Positions 25,820 through 34,408 of a stretch of 64,000 nt of DNA are shown here, in pieces. Each line of letters opens with the position of its first letter. Position 1 is the first letter of the stretch. The notes below the pieces were generated by a model. The model had not been told where the DNA came from. It searched no databases and saw only the letters and a program-made list of their open reading frames with translations. The position numbers and the translations under genes are program-made. Origin of the DNA: Jatrophihabitans sp. (GTDB lineage: Bacteria > Actinomycetota > Actinomycetes > Mycobacteriales > Jatrophihabitantaceae); the NCBI GenBank assembly GCA_036389035.1, contig DASVQQ010000002.1, positions 115,950 to 179,949 on the forward strand, written 5' to 3'.

Positions 25820-25872
25820 CGAGGGTCAGCCTCTCATGAGCCGGCCGGAATCCGAGCTGCCAGAATCCAGGC

Positions 25873-26361
25873 ATGGCAGCCAAGCGCAGTGCCGGGATCC
25901 TGCTGTTTCGCCGGCGACCGCACCTGCAGGTGTTGATCGGCCATCTCGGCGGGCCGCTCTGGAGCCGGCGCGAGACAGCCGCCTGGTCGATCCCGAAAGG
26001 CGAGTACGGCCCGGACGAGACCGCGCTGGACGCGGCCCGGCGCGAGTTCACCGAGGAGCTGGGGCTGCCGGTGCCCGAGGCGGAGTTCATCGAACTCGGC
26101 GTCGTGCGGCAGAGCGGCGGCAAGCAGGTCACCGCCTGGGCCGCCGAGGCCGACCTGGACCTCGATCAGGTGGTGCTGGGCAGCTTCGAGATGGAGTGGC
26201 CCCGCGGCTCCGGGCGGCTCGAGCGGTTTCCGGAGCTCGACCGGCTGGCCTGGTGCGAGCCGGAGCTGGCCCGGGACCGGCTGATCACCAGCCAGCGGCA
26301 GTTCCTGGACCGGTTGGCCGAGCACCTGCTCACGCCGCGCGGTCGCGCCGAACCGGGGTAA
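25873..26361 (+). CDS. Nudix hydrolase
   Basis: 162 residues. The Nudix box is in the segment KGEYGPDETALDAARREF followed by TEELG, with the REFTEELG helix supplying Mg ligands. The N-terminal SAGILLFRRRPHLQVLIGH and the WSIPKGE strand are like small NTP/ADP-ribose type Nudix enzymes rather than full-length MutT1 (no phosphatase domain). Substrate cannot be assigned. Its last 32 bases overlap the convergent MFS gene. Confidence 0.88.
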   Translation: MAAKRSAGILLFRRRPHLQVLIGHLGGPLWSRRETAAWSIPKGEYGPDETALDAARREFTEELGLPVPEAEFIELGVVRQSGGKQVTAWAAEADLDLDQVVLGSFEMEWPRGSGRLERFPELDRLAWCEPELARDRLITSQRQFLDRLAEHLLTPRGRAEPG

Positions 26362-27712
26362 CCGGGACGTCAGCTCGCCGCTCGGGCCGCTCGGGCCGCT
26401 CGGGCCGCTCGGGCTGCTCGGGCTGTCCGACTTGCTCGGGCTGCTCGGGATCGGCCACCTGCTCGGCAACACCCGGCTGCCCGCTACCGGCCGCCGCCGG
26501 ATCGAGCCGACGCAGCACCAGCGCGCCCAGCCCGGCTGCCAGCAGGCAGGCCGCCGCGCTGAGTGCCAGGCCGGCCCGACCGCCGAACTGCTCGCTCACC
26601 GCACCGGCGATCGGTCCGCCGATCGGCGTGGAGCCCAGGAAGGCGACCGCCCACAGGGCCATTACCCGGCCGCGCATGCCGGGCTCGGCCGCCAACTGCA
26701 GGGTGCTGTTGCCCTTGGCCAGAAAGCCGACGCTGGCCGCGCCCACCAGGGTGAGCGCGAGCAGTTCCAGGGGCAGCGTCGGCGCCGCGGCTGCCGCGGC
26801 GATCAGGATTCCGAACACGGCGGCGGAGTTGACCAGCGACCTGATGCCGACCCGGCCCCGAGCGGCGACCCAGAGCCCGCCCAGCACCGCGCCGAAGCCC
26901 ATCGCCGCCGTCATGAAGCCGTACACCTGCGGCCCGCCGCCGAAGGTCTGCTTCGCGACCACCGGCAGGATGACCTGGAATTCGTAGGTCAGGCAGCCGA
27001 TCAGGGCCATCATCGCCAGCGGAACGGCCAATGCCGGCGTGCGCCGGACGTAGCGGAAGCCTTCGCGCAGCTGGCCGGGGGTCCGGCTGGCCGGCGGCGC
27101 CGGCCGCAGCGTCGAGGTGTCCAGGGTGGCCAGCGAGACGACCACGGCCACGAAGCTGAGCGCGTTGAGCAGGAAGCAGACCCCCAGGCCGCCGGTGGCG
27201 ATGATGACGCCGGCCAGCGCCGGGCCGACCGCGCGGGCGACGTTGACCAGCACCGAGTTCAGGCTGACGGCGTTGCGCACGTCGGCCGGGCCGACCATCT
27301 CGAGCACGAAGGCCTGCCTGGCCGGATTCTCGAAGCAGGTGTTCAGCCCGAGCAGCACCGCCAGCAGGTAGACCTGCCACAGCCGCACCTGGTCGGTGAC
27401 GGTCAGCACGCCGAGTGCTAGGGCCAGCACGCCCATGCTCGCCTGCAGCGCCATCATCAGCCGGCGCTTGTCGACCCGGTCGGCGACCAGCCCGCCGTAG
27501 GGCCCGAGCAGCAGCACCGGCAGGGTCTGCAGGGCGACCACCAGGCCGAGCGCGGTGGCCGAGCCGGTCAGCTGCAGCACCAGCCAGGCCTGCGCCACGG
27601 TCTGCATCCAGGTGCCGATCTGGGAGATGGCCTGGCCGTTGAAGAAGCGCCGGTAGTTGGGATTGGCCAGTGCGGCGAAGGTCTGCCGGCTCGCTCCGGC
27701 GAAGCTCGTCAC
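26330..27712 (-). CDS. MFS efflux transporter (EntS/DHA3-like)
   Basis: 460 residues with about 12 helices. The opening NPNYRRFFNGQAISQIGTWM and the DRVDKRR motif A loop are typical of enterobactin-exporter-like/DHA3 MFS pumps. The C-terminal tail is Pro/Glu/Arg-rich with PER repeats (QPERPERPER), encoded by short tandem repeats at about 26380-26410. The GTG start sits in a GTGA overlap with marR, so pump and repressor are translated together. A reading frame extending to 28234 runs through marR and is not the real start. Confidence 0.88.
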   Translation of the reverse strand: MTSFAGASRQTFAALANPNYRRFFNGQAISQIGTWMQTVAQAWLVLQLTGSATALGLVVALQTLPVLLLGPYGGLVADRVDKRRLMMALQASMGVLALALGVLTVTDQVRLWQVYLLAVLLGLNTCFENPARQAFVLEMVGPADVRNAVSLNSVLVNVARAVGPALAGVIIATGGLGVCFLLNALSFVAVVVSLATLDTSTLRPAPPASRTPGQLREGFRYVRRTPALAVPLAMMALIGCLTYEFQVILPVVAKQTFGGGPQVYGFMTAAMGFGAVLGGLWVAARGRVGIRSLVNSAAVFGILIAAAAAAPTLPLELLALTLVGAASVGFLAKGNSTLQLAAEPGMRGRVMALWAVAFLGSTPIGGPIAGAVSEQFGGRAGLALSAAACLLAAGLGALVLRRLDPAAAGSGQPGVAEQVADPEQPEQVGQPEQPERPERPERPERRADVPVTPVRRDRAA

Positions 27713-28200
27713 CGGCCTGCCTTGGCCGGCTGCGGCCGGTGAGGCTGGGGCCGGCTGAGCTGCTCGGCCAGCGTCTCCAGCGCGGGCAGCGCCGCCAGCA
27801 GCCGGCTGGCCTGCTCGGCACTCAGTCCGGTCAGCCGCTCGGCGAACAGCTGGCTGCGCTGGCGGCGCAGGCGCTGGTGCAGTGACCGTCCGGCCGGGGT
27901 GGTCTGCACCCGCATCGCGCGCCGGTCGGCCTCGCTGGCCGCCCGCGACACCAGCCCGTCGGCCTCCAGCTTGCCGAGCACCCGCGACAGCATGGTCGGG
28001 TTCAGCCCTTCGATGTCGGCCAGTTCGCTGATGCCCAGCGGGCCGAGCTTGGCGACGGTGGCCAGCACCGAAAGCTGGGTACGGGTCATCCCGTCGCCGG
28101 AGACCTGCCGATCCACCAATCGCGAGATCCGCGCCAGCGCGATCCGCAACCGGTCGACGTCCTCGCTGCCGAACTGTGCCTTGCCCTGCTCGTCGTGCAT
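27709..28200 (-). CDS. MarR family transcriptional regulator
   Basis: 163 residues. Winged helix: TRTQLSVLATVAKLGPLGISELADIEGLNPTMLSRVLGKLEADGLVSR is the helix-turn-helix, then the wing with SEADRRAMRVQTTPAGR, where the DxR is the family signature. It probably represses itself and the downstream MFS pump and responds to a small ligand. A perfect inverted repeat lies just upstream of the start (28216-28231). Confidence 0.92.
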   Translation of the reverse strand: MHDEQGKAQFGSEDVDRLRIALARISRLVDRQVSGDGMTRTQLSVLATVAKLGPLGISELADIEGLNPTMLSRVLGKLEADGLVSRAASEADRRAMRVQTTPAGRSLHQRLRRQRSQLFAERLTGLSAEQASRLLAALPALETLAEQLSRPQPHRPQPAKAGR

Positions 28201-28215
28201 TCGCCCGCCTCAATA

Positions 28216-28231
28216 CTTGCCTATCGGCAAG
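28216..28231. promoter_or_regulatory. probable MarR operator
   Basis: Perfect inverted repeat CTTGCC-TATC-GGCAAG, 15 bases before the marR ATG. Size, symmetry and position fit an autoregulatory MarR site covering the promoter of marR and the MFS gene. Confidence 0.7.
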
Positions 28232-28287
28232 CATACACCTGGCGAGGCGGGTTTACGAGGACGAGCCAGGGCCCCAGCGCGGCACGC

Positions 28288-29646
28288 TCAGTCGCTCATC
28301 GAGGAGTTGCTGTCGTCATCGGGATTCGGGCCGTCGCCACCGCCACCGCCACCCTTGTCCCAGCCGCCCATCGCGTCGGCGATCTTGCCGTTGCCCATCA
28401 GGTGCTCGAAGGCGTTTCCGCTGCTCTGCCGGACGATCCCGGAGATCACCGCGGCCCGCTGGTGCACCGGGATCTCTGAGATCCAGTCCACGCCGTGCTG
28501 GTCGAAGAGCCGCTCCAGGGCCCGGATGATGCGCTGGATGACCAGCGGCTGCAGCCGGTTCTGGCCCTCCTGCGTGCGCCACCAGTCGAAGAGGTCGGAG
28601 GCGTTCTTGCTGGAGTTGCAGTTGTTGTGCACCAGCTGCAGGTTGGACACCTCGTGGTATCGCTCCTCGAACTCCTGGTGATCCGTGGCCGGGGCGCAGA
28701 ACTCCCGCCAGTCGGTGATGTGATCGACGCTCATCGCCTCCAGCACCGCCCACCGGCCGCACAGCTGGCACTGGTAGCCGGGCTCGGCCGGATCACCGAA
28801 CATCGGGGCGGGCAGCATCACCGACCGGACGGTCGCGGCGACCTCGGCGCGCACCGTGCCGGCCTCGCCATGCCCGCCCCGCAACCAGGGTGGCCGGTGG
28901 GCGTACACCGGGATCGGAGCCCCGTGGGCCCGGGGAGCCAGCCCGGTGAAGGTCGGAACCGGCGCCCGCCGGATGGTGGCGTCGGTGAACCGGCTGATCT
29001 GTGGGACCGCCGGGTCCGCGAGGGCCCGCGACAGCGCCGGAGCGCCCTGCTGCACGGTGTGGGTGAGTTCGTGGGCCAGCAGGTGCAGGCCGCTGTCGGT
29101 GCCGGCGTCGGGGATGCCGTCCCGGAAGTGGATGTCCTGGCCATGGGTGAACGCCACCGCCGACATCGACCGGTTGAGCTCGCGGGACTCGCTGCCGGCG
29201 TGCAACCGGACGGCGGACAGGTCCGCGCCCAGGGCTGATTCCAGTTCACCCCGCAGCGCGGCCGGCAGGGCCGAACCACCGGAGGAGGCCGAGGCCAGCT
29301 GCTGCGCGGTGTGCTCGGACAGCTCACCGCCCTCGGCGCCGATCGGGTGCTGGTGACCGGCCTGGCGGCGAAGCGCGCCCACCACGTCGCGGCGGACGTC
29401 GGGCGCCTCGGCCTCATCATGACGTCGCCGCAGGGTCTGGACCACCGAGTCGGCGACCCGCTCGGCCTCCAGCTCCATCGGGTCACCGACGGCGCCGACA
29501 GCCAGTCGCTGCACCGGCAGCGCCAACCCCGGGACCGCGATCGCCGCCGAGCCGGGACGATCGCCCTGCGGCGCAGCGTCCTGCCGCTGACCGTCGGTGT
29601 CAGTGGTGGCCGATCGTGGCTTTCGAGCGCGGTGCGGGGCACGCAT
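28288..29646 (-). CDS. DUF4157-HNH toxin-like protein
   Basis: 452 residues in three parts. 1-125: disordered, charged. About 128-205: DUF4157 domain, with ADLSAVRLHAGSESRELNR, AFTHGQDIHF and the zincin-like HELTH at 192-196; this domain is found on cargo/effectors of extracellular contractile injection systems and on other polymorphic toxins. About 290-350: an HNH nuclease with CQLC (293-296), VDHI (308-310), NLQLVHNNC (335-343) and SSKN. Gly/Asp-rich C-terminal tail. No signal peptide. No injection-system structural gene is in view. The ankyrin-repeat gene 74 bp upstream on the same strand is the only candidate partner or immunity protein. Nuclease-toxin function is inference from the domains. 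Confidence 0.85.
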   Translation of the reverse strand: MRAPHRARKPRSATTDTDGQRQDAAPQGDRPGSAAIAVPGLALPVQRLAVGAVGDPMELEAERVADSVVQTLRRRHDEAEAPDVRRDVVGALRRQAGHQHPIGAEGGELSEHTAQQLASASSGGSALPAALRGELESALGADLSAVRLHAGSESRELNRSMSAVAFTHGQDIHFRDGIPDAGTDSGLHLLAHELTHTVQQGAPALSRALADPAVPQISRFTDATIRRAPVPTFTGLAPRAHGAPIPVYAHRPPWLRGGHGEAGTVRAEVAATVRSVMLPAPMFGDPAEPGYQCQLCGRWAVLEAMSVDHITDWREFCAPATDHQEFEERYHEVSNLQLVHNNCNSSKNASDLFDWWRTQEGQNRLQPLVIQRIIRALERLFDQHGVDWISEIPVHQRAAVISGIVRQSSGNAFEHLMGNGKIADAMGGWDKGGGGGGDGPNPDDDSNSSMSD

Positions 29647-29720
29647 AGTCGACTCCCAACATAAACTTCACGTGAGGTGTCGAAGCTACCAGGCTTCGGC
29701 TCGCCGGCGGCCTGATTCGG

Positions 29721-30110
29721 TCAAGCCTGCAGCAGCCGCAGCATCTCCTCCAGCTCGAAGAACCGGGCGACCTCCACGGCCGACCGGCCGCCGTGGTGGG
29801 GATCGGCCCCGGCTGCCAGCAACGCCTCGACGATGCCGGCGTCCTGGCCGAACACCGCCGCGGCCAGCGCGGTCTGGCCGCGGTCGTTCACCCGGGCGGT
29901 GTCAGCGCCCCGGTCCAGCAGCAGCCGGACCGTCTCGGGCTGGCCGTGGTAGGCGGCCAGGATCAGCAGGGAGTCCCCCGCGGCGTTGGTGAGGTTGACC
30001 GGCACACCGGCGTCGAGCAGTTCGCCCAGCCGCTCGGTCCGGCCGTGCCGGGCCACATCGAGCACCTCCAGCAGGAAGCCGATCTCCTCATCGCTCAACG
30101 CCTCGGGCAT
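29721..30110 (-). CDS. ankyrin-repeat protein
   Basis: 129 residues with three to four ankyrin repeats: TERLGELLDAGVPVN, GDSLLILAAYHGQPETVRLLLDRGAD and GQTALAAAVFGQDAGIVEALLAAGAD. No signal peptide. Two contexts compete. Small ankyrin proteins are often encoded beside catalase genes and support catalase activity, and this gene is divergent from catR-katA across a shared operator. It is also directly upstream of the DUF4157-HNH gene on the same strand, where it might act as immunity protein. The sequence does not decide. Confidence 0.88.
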   Translation of the reverse strand: MPEALSDEEIGFLLEVLDVARHGRTERLGELLDAGVPVNLTNAAGDSLLILAAYHGQPETVRLLLDRGADTARVNDRGQTALAAAVFGQDAGIVEALLAAGADPHHGGRSAVEVARFFELEEMLRLLQA

Positions 30111-30142
30111 GGGCCAAGTCTAGAACGGCCATTCAGCACATC

Positions 30143-30178
30143 CTTGACTCGATCACGAGGTTAACTTGACTCGATCAA
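30143..30178. promoter_or_regulatory. duplicated Fur-type operator between ankyrin gene and catR
   Basis: CTTGACTCGATCA occurs at 30143-30155 and 30165-30177, exactly 22 bp apart. The second copy completes the palindrome TTGA-CTCGA-TCAA (30166-30178). Two-turn spacing on one face of the helix and position between divergent genes fit CatR control of both transcripts. Confidence 0.7.
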
Positions 30179-30200
30179 GAATAGGTACGAAGCTGAATTG

Positions 30201-30656
30201 ATGGACTCCTCCGTTGCTCTGCGGCAGGCGGGCCTGCGGGTCACCGCCCAGCGCCGGGCCGTCCTGGGCGCCCTGCAAGGCGCGGCGCATGCCACCGCGG
30301 CCGAGATCGCCTCGCGCGTCGCCGGCTTGCCGGTGGAGAGCTTCTCCGAAGTCTCGCGGCAAGGGCTCTACAACGTGCTCGACGATCTGACCCGGGTGGG
30401 CCTGGTGCGCCGCATCGAACCAGCCGGGTCGGCAACGCGCTACGAACTGCGGGCCGGCGACAACCATCACCATCTGGTCTGCCGGTCCTGCGGCCGGATC
30501 TCCGACGTCGCCTGCGCAGTCGGTCAGGCGCCCTGCCTGGATCTGCCGATCAGCAAGGGCTTCGTGATCGACGAAGCCGAGATCACCTGGTGGGGAGAGT
30601 GCATGCACTGCACAACAGCATCCCCGCTCCCACCCGAAGAAGGAGAGATTGCATGA
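30201..30656 (+). CDS. catR: Fur family regulator, CatR-like
   Basis: 151 residues. The winged helix ([38 protein letters not shown]) is followed by the metal-binding dimer domain with [14 protein letters not shown] and GECMHC; the two CxxC pairs should hold structural Zn. It resembles Streptomyces CatR, the redox-sensing repressor of the vegetative catalase. The ATG at 30201 is preferred over a TTG three bases earlier. ATGA overlap with katA confirms the pairing. Confidence 0.9.
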   Translation: MDSSVALRQAGLRVTAQRRAVLGALQGAAHATAAEIASRVAGLPVESFSEVSRQGLYNVLDDLTRVGLVRRIEPAGSATRYELRAGDNHHHLVCRSCGRISDVACAVGQAPCLDLPISKGFVIDEAEITWWGECMHCTTASPLPPEEGEIA

Positions 30657-32308
30657 CAGACGTGGCCTCACAGGGATCCGTCGAAGGCGACAGCCGACCG
30701 ATCCTCACCAACCGCCAAGGCCATCCGGTCTTCGACAACCAGAACCAGCGCACCGTCGGCGCCCGCGGCCCGGCGACCCTGGAGAACTACCAGTTCCTGG
30801 AGAAGATCAGTCACTTCGACCGCGAACGCATTCCCGAGCGGGTCGTGCACGCCCGCGGCGCCACCGCCTTCGGTTACTTCGAGGCCTACGGCAGCCTGGG
30901 CGGCGAGCCGATCGCCGACTTCACCCGGGCGAAGCTCTTTCAGGAGCAGGGGAAGAAGACCGAGCTGGCGATCCGGTTCTCGACGGTGGCAGGCGGCCGG
31001 GACTCCTCCGAGCTGGCCCGTGACCCGCGCGGCTTCGCGGTGAAGCTCTACACCGAGGACGGCAACTGGGACCTGGTCGGCAACAACCTCGCGGTCTTCT
31101 TCATCCGCGACGCCGTCAAGTTCCCCGACTTCATCCACTCCCAGAAACCCGACCCGGTGAACTTCGAGCGGCAGGTCCCCAACCGGGTCTTCGACTTCAT
31201 CAGCCAGACCCCCGAATCCATGCACATGCTGACCATGGTGTTCAGCCCGCGCGGCATCCCGGCCTCGTACCGCACCATGCAGGGCTTCGGCGTCAACACC
31301 TACAAGTGGGTCAACGCAGCCGGCGACACCAAGCTGGTCAAGTACCACTGGATCCCCAAGCAGGGCGTGAAGTCGCTGACCGCCGAGACCGCTGCCCAGC
31401 TGCAGGCCCAGGAACTCGGCTACCACACCAAGGACCTCTACGACGCCATCGAGCGCGGCGAGTACCCGGAGTGGGAGCTGCACGTGCAGCTGATGGACGA
31501 CCATGACCACCCCGAGCTGGACTGGGATCCCCTCGATGACACCAAGGTCTGGCCGGAGAACGACTTCCCGCTCAAGCCGATCGGCAAGATGGTGCTCAAC
31601 CGCATTCCGGAGAACTTCTTCGCCGAGAGCGAGCAGATCGCGTTCGGCACCGGCGTGCTGGTCGACGGCCTGGACTTCAGCGACGACAAGATGCTGGTCG
31701 GACGGACGTTCAGCTACAGCGACACCCAGCGCTACCGGGTGGGCCCGAATTACCTGCAGTTGCCGGTCAACCAGGCCAAGCACGCCAAGGTGCACACCAA
31801 CCAGCGTGACGGCCAGATGGCCTACTACCAGGATCAGGCCGGTCAGAACCCGCACGTCAATTACGAGCCCTCGATCACCGGCGGGCTGCGCGAGGCGACC
31901 TACCCGAGCCACGACGAGCAGGGCCCTGAGATCGTCGGGCGGTTGACCCGCAAGCGGATTCCGCGCACCGATGACTACCGCCAGGCCGGCGAGCGGTTCC
32001 TGCTGTCCGAGCAGTGGGAGCAGGACGACCTGGTGGCGAACCTGGTGGGCGCGCTCAGCCAGTGCGACCGGGCGATCCAGGAGCGGATGGTCTGGCACCT
32101 GTTCCTCTGCGAGGACGAGTACGGCCGCCGGGTCGGCGAGGGGCTGGGCATCTCCGCCGACGACGTCCGGCACCTGCCGCCGTTGCAGAGCCAGACGCTG
32201 ACCGACGCCGAGAAGGAGCGGCTGGCGAACCTGGGCAAGAACGGCTCGCGCGACGTGACCGGGCTGGTCATGACCCACTGCGTGCCGAACGAGCAGGTCA
32301 CCCTCTAG
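30653..32308 (+). CDS. katA: monofunctional haem catalase
   Basis: 551 residues. Distal His in [16 protein letters not shown], distal Asn in [15 protein letters not shown], and proximal Tyr in [17 protein letters not shown] are all present; length suits the large vegetative catalases that remove hydrogen peroxide. Excellent Shine-Dalgarno (AAGGAGAG) before an ATG that overlaps the catR stop (ATGA). A longer frame to 30590 lies inside catR and is rejected. Expression is probably controlled by CatR through the duplicated operator. Confidence 0.96.
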   Translation: MTDVASQGSVEGDSRPILTNRQGHPVFDNQNQRTVGARGPATLENYQFLEKISHFDRERIPERVVHARGATAFGYFEAYGSLGGEPIADFTRAKLFQEQGKKTELAIRFSTVAGGRDSSELARDPRGFAVKLYTEDGNWDLVGNNLAVFFIRDAVKFPDFIHSQKPDPVNFERQVPNRVFDFISQTPESMHMLTMVFSPRGIPASYRTMQGFGVNTYKWVNAAGDTKLVKYHWIPKQGVKSLTAETAAQLQAQELGYHTKDLYDAIERGEYPEWELHVQLMDDHDHPELDWDPLDDTKVWPENDFPLKPIGKMVLNRIPENFFAESEQIAFGTGVLVDGLDFSDDKMLVGRTFSYSDTQRYRVGPNYLQLPVNQAKHAKVHTNQRDGQMAYYQDQAGQNPHVNYEPSITGGLREATYPSHDEQGPEIVGRLTRKRIPRTDDYRQAGERFLLSEQWEQDDLVANLVGALSQCDRAIQERMVWHLFLCEDEYGRRVGEGLGISADDVRHLPPLQSQTLTDAEKERLANLGKNGSRDVTGLVMTHCVPNEQVTL

Positions 32309-32340
32309 GGGTCGGCTGCACAGCGGCCGCCCTGACGGTG

Positions 32341-32377
32341 AAGGGCCGTCCCACGCTCAACGCGCGGGGCGGCCCTT
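32341..32377. terminator. hairpin after katA
   Basis: Stem AAGGGCCG / CGGCCCTT (32341-32348 and 32370-32377), extendable with one mismatch; no U-tract. It lies between katA and a convergent small gene and could serve both. Confidence 0.55.
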
Positions 32378-32394
32378 CGGCAGCGCGGGAGTGC

Positions 32395-32733
32395 TCAGCC
32401 GCCGGCCGGGTCGCTGAGGCCGTTCCGGCTGCCGTCGTGGGCTCCGTCGCCCTCGGGAGCACCCTCGCTGGCCCACACCATCCGGTATCGAAGCATCGTG
32501 GGATTGAACTTGATGCCGGCCGTGTCAGCCTGCTCGGCCGTCAGCAGGTCGGTGTCCGGATCGCCGTCCGGGTGGCTCAACATCACCTCTTCGGTGTCGA
32601 TGCTCTCCGGCTCGGCCGTGTATCCGAGTTCGGCCGCCTCGACCCGGCCGGAGTGCAGCCTCGACTCGAGGATGGACAGGTCGCCGTTGAAGGGCACGGA
32701 TCCCTGGTAGGTCCAGGTCGGTAGATGCGTCAT
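32395..32733 (-). CDS. hypothetical acidic protein
   Basis: 112 residues, strongly acidic, no signal peptide, membrane segment or Cys. The N-terminus MTHLPTWTYQGSVPFNGD is ordered in appearance; the C-terminus (EGAPEGDGAHDGSRN) looks disordered. No family recognised. Codon use matches the neighbours and no overlapping frame is better, so it is probably real. It is convergent with katA and nearly divergent from the DUF2945 gene. Confidence 0.6.
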   Translation of the reverse strand: MTHLPTWTYQGSVPFNGDLSILESRLHSGRVEAAELGYTAEPESIDTEEVMLSHPDGDPDTDLLTAEQADTAGIKFNPTMLRYRMVWASEGAPEGDGAHDGSRNGLSDPAGG

Positions 32734-32835
32734 GACGTCACTCTCTCATCCGGCGCCCCTTGCCGCTGCTTGCGGCCCGCCGCTCAGGTCCGGCAGTCCT
32801 GCCGAGCAGGTCGGGCCGGCTTGTACGGTGGACTG

Positions 32836-33039
32836 ATGGCGATCAGCAAAGGTGACCGGGTCACCTGGAACACCTCGCAAGGGCTCACCCAGGGACACGC
32901 CGTGGAGAAGAAGACGGCGCCGTTCAGCCACGCCGGCCAAAAGTTCAACGCCTCACCGGACGAGCCGTACTGGATCGTCGAGTCGGACAAGTCCGGCGCC
33001 ACCGCGGCCCACAAGCAGTCCTCGCTGAATCCCGGCTGA
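32836..33039 (+). CDS. DUF2945 (TUDOR-like) small protein
   Basis: 67 residues: KGDRVTWNTSQGLTQGHAVEK...IVESDKSGATAAHKQSSL. The pattern of a G-D-x-V-x-W strand, central G-x-V and C-terminal A-x-H-K matches DUF2945, a small SH3/Tudor-like barrel of unknown function. The ATG at 32836 matches the family N-terminus; an upstream frame to 32725 does not. Confidence 0.85.
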   Translation: MAISKGDRVTWNTSQGLTQGHAVEKKTAPFSHAGQKFNASPDEPYWIVESDKSGATAAHKQSSLNPG

Positions 33040-33071
33040 CCGGCTTGGCGCTGACCGGCTCGGGCGGTGAC

Positions 33072-33127
33072 CCCGGCTCCAGGCGCGCTGGCCCGGCTCA
33101 GGCGCTGGCCCCGGCTCAGACGCTGGC
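33072..33127. repeat. three ~18-bp tandem repeats covering the trpC-like stop codon
   Basis: CCCGGCTCAGGCGCTGGC at 33092-33109 and a one-mismatch copy at 33110-33127, with a degenerate copy at 33072-33091. The stop codon of the minus-strand gene (33116-33118) lies inside the last unit. Confidence 0.8.
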
Positions 33128-33838
33128 CCGCCAGGATTCGGCCGGTGTCCGGAACGAGCGCAGCATCCCGACCGGGTCGCTGCTCTTGGCGATGGTGGTT
33201 CCCATCAGCACACCGTCAGCACCTGCCTTGGCCGCGCCTTCGATGTCGCGCCGGCAGCTGAACGCGCTTTCCAGCAGTACCAGCACGTCCTGCGGGGCCA
33301 TGCTGGCCAGCACCTGGCCATAGCTGGCCGACCGGCCTTCCATCCTCAGCGCCGCGACGCCGTGGCAGTTGATGCTGATGGCGATCGCTCCGAATTCCAC
33401 AGCCTTTTTCAGCTGCTGGAGGTTGTGCACCCCGATGACCACCTCCAGGCCCAGCTCCTCGGCACGGGCCTTCATCGCGGCGAACAAGGCCGGGTCGATG
33501 AAGCTGCTGAGGGTGAGCTGCACCGCGTCGAACCCGGCTTCGAGGGACTCGTCCATCTGATCGACGGCGGCGAAGAACTCCTTACGCATGAAGGGAACCG
33601 GGGACAGCTCGCGGATCTTGCGAGCGGTCTCGATGCTGCCGTCGAAGTAAACCGGATCAGTAGGGGTCGACAGGGCGTCCACCCCGCCGCCGACCAGCGC
33701 GCAGACGTAGGACTCCAACCGCTCACTGGAGATCAGCTCGCCGTCACGCGGTGAACGGCACTTGACGTCGACCATCAGCGCCGGTGATCCGTCAGATCGA
33801 GCCGCGGCCAGCACCTGGTACAGACTGCGGCTCTGCAT
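33116..33838 (-). CDS. indole-3-glycerol-phosphate synthase-like protein with altered active site
   Basis: 240-residue TIM barrel related to TrpC. Conserved pieces: VDVKCRSPRDG (Lys26), GVDALSTPTDPVYFDGS, VPFMRKEF (Lys86), INCHG (Asn157), LLES (Glu190) and GVLMGTTIAKSSDP. Two catalytic acids differ: the Glu before VKxxSP is Asp24, and the Glu of the usual VEVH strand is Gly136 (VIGVHN). Tryptophan synthesis is therefore doubtful; a related TIM-barrel reaction or non-catalytic role is possible. It is not near other trp genes. The ATG at 33838 has a perfect GGAGG 6 bases upstream, so the longer frame to 33859 is rejected. Confidence 0.8.
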   Translation of the reverse strand: MQSRSLYQVLAAARSDGSPALMVDVKCRSPRDGELISSERLESYVCALVGGGVDALSTPTDPVYFDGSIETARKIRELSPVPFMRKEFFAAVDQMDESLEAGFDAVQLTLSSFIDPALFAAMKARAEELGLEVVIGVHNLQQLKKAVEFGAIAISINCHGVAALRMEGRSASYGQVLASMAPQDVLVLLESAFSCRRDIEGAAKAGADGVLMGTTIAKSSDPVGMLRSFRTPAESWRASV

Positions 33839-34006
33839 GCGTTGCCTCCCATGAAGCACCGATCCGCCCAGTGGTCGAGCATCGGTGACGACAAGGGCAA
33901 GCCTCGCATTTCTGTGGCCTGGGTCACTTCTTTGTCGCTGCTCTACCCCCTAGCCGCACAGGACGAGCGGAGCAGCGACAGCACGAGCCGAGCAGTGAAA
34001 CCGCGC

Positions 34007-34408
34007 CTAGCCGGCCAGCTCCTGAAGCAGGGCGCGGACCCGCCGGTCGATGTCGTCGCGGATCAGGCGCACGTCATCAGGTGGCAGACCGGCCGGATCC
34101 TGAAGCTCCCAGTCGAGATAGCGCTTGCCCGGAAAGACCGGGCAGGCGTCTCCGCAGCCCATGGTGACCACCACGTCGGCGGCTTGCACGGCCTGCTCGC
34201 TCAGCCGCTGGGGCGAGCGCGCGGACAGGTCGATCCCGATCTCGTCCATGACCTCGAGGACGGCCGGATTGAGCCGGTCGGCCGGGCTCGAACCCGCCGA
34301 ATGGACCCGCACCCGGCCGGCGGCGTGATGTTCGAGCAGCGCCGCGGCCATCTGCGAACGTCCGGCGTTGTGAACGCAGACGAACAGCACTTCTGGCGTG
34401 GCGCTCAT
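34007..34408 (-). CDS. arsC: arsenate reductase, LMW-phosphatase type
   Basis: 133 residues. The CX5R phosphate loop FVCVHNAGRSQ (Cys11, Arg17) is followed by TMGCGDACPVFPGKRYLDW with Cys85 and Cys89, and the closing DIDRRVRALL helix. This layout matches actinobacterial ArsC enzymes that reduce arsenate to arsenite using mycothiol/mycoredoxin or thioredoxin. Start overlaps the acr3 stop (ATGA), so arsenite made here is exported by the co-produced pump. Confidence 0.92.
   Translation of the reverse strand: MSATPEVLFVCVHNAGRSQMAAALLEHHAAGRVRVHSAGSSPADRLNPAVLEVMDEIGIDLSARSPQRLSEQAVQAADVVVTMGCGDACPVFPGKRYLDWELQDPAGLPPDDVRLIRDDIDRRVRALLQELAG

Noticed and set aside
26330..28234. 634-residue frame that would fuse marR-region sequence to the MFS transporter
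   Set aside because: The upstream part is the wrong frame of marR; the GTG at 27712 in a GTGA overlap gives a normal-length transporter.
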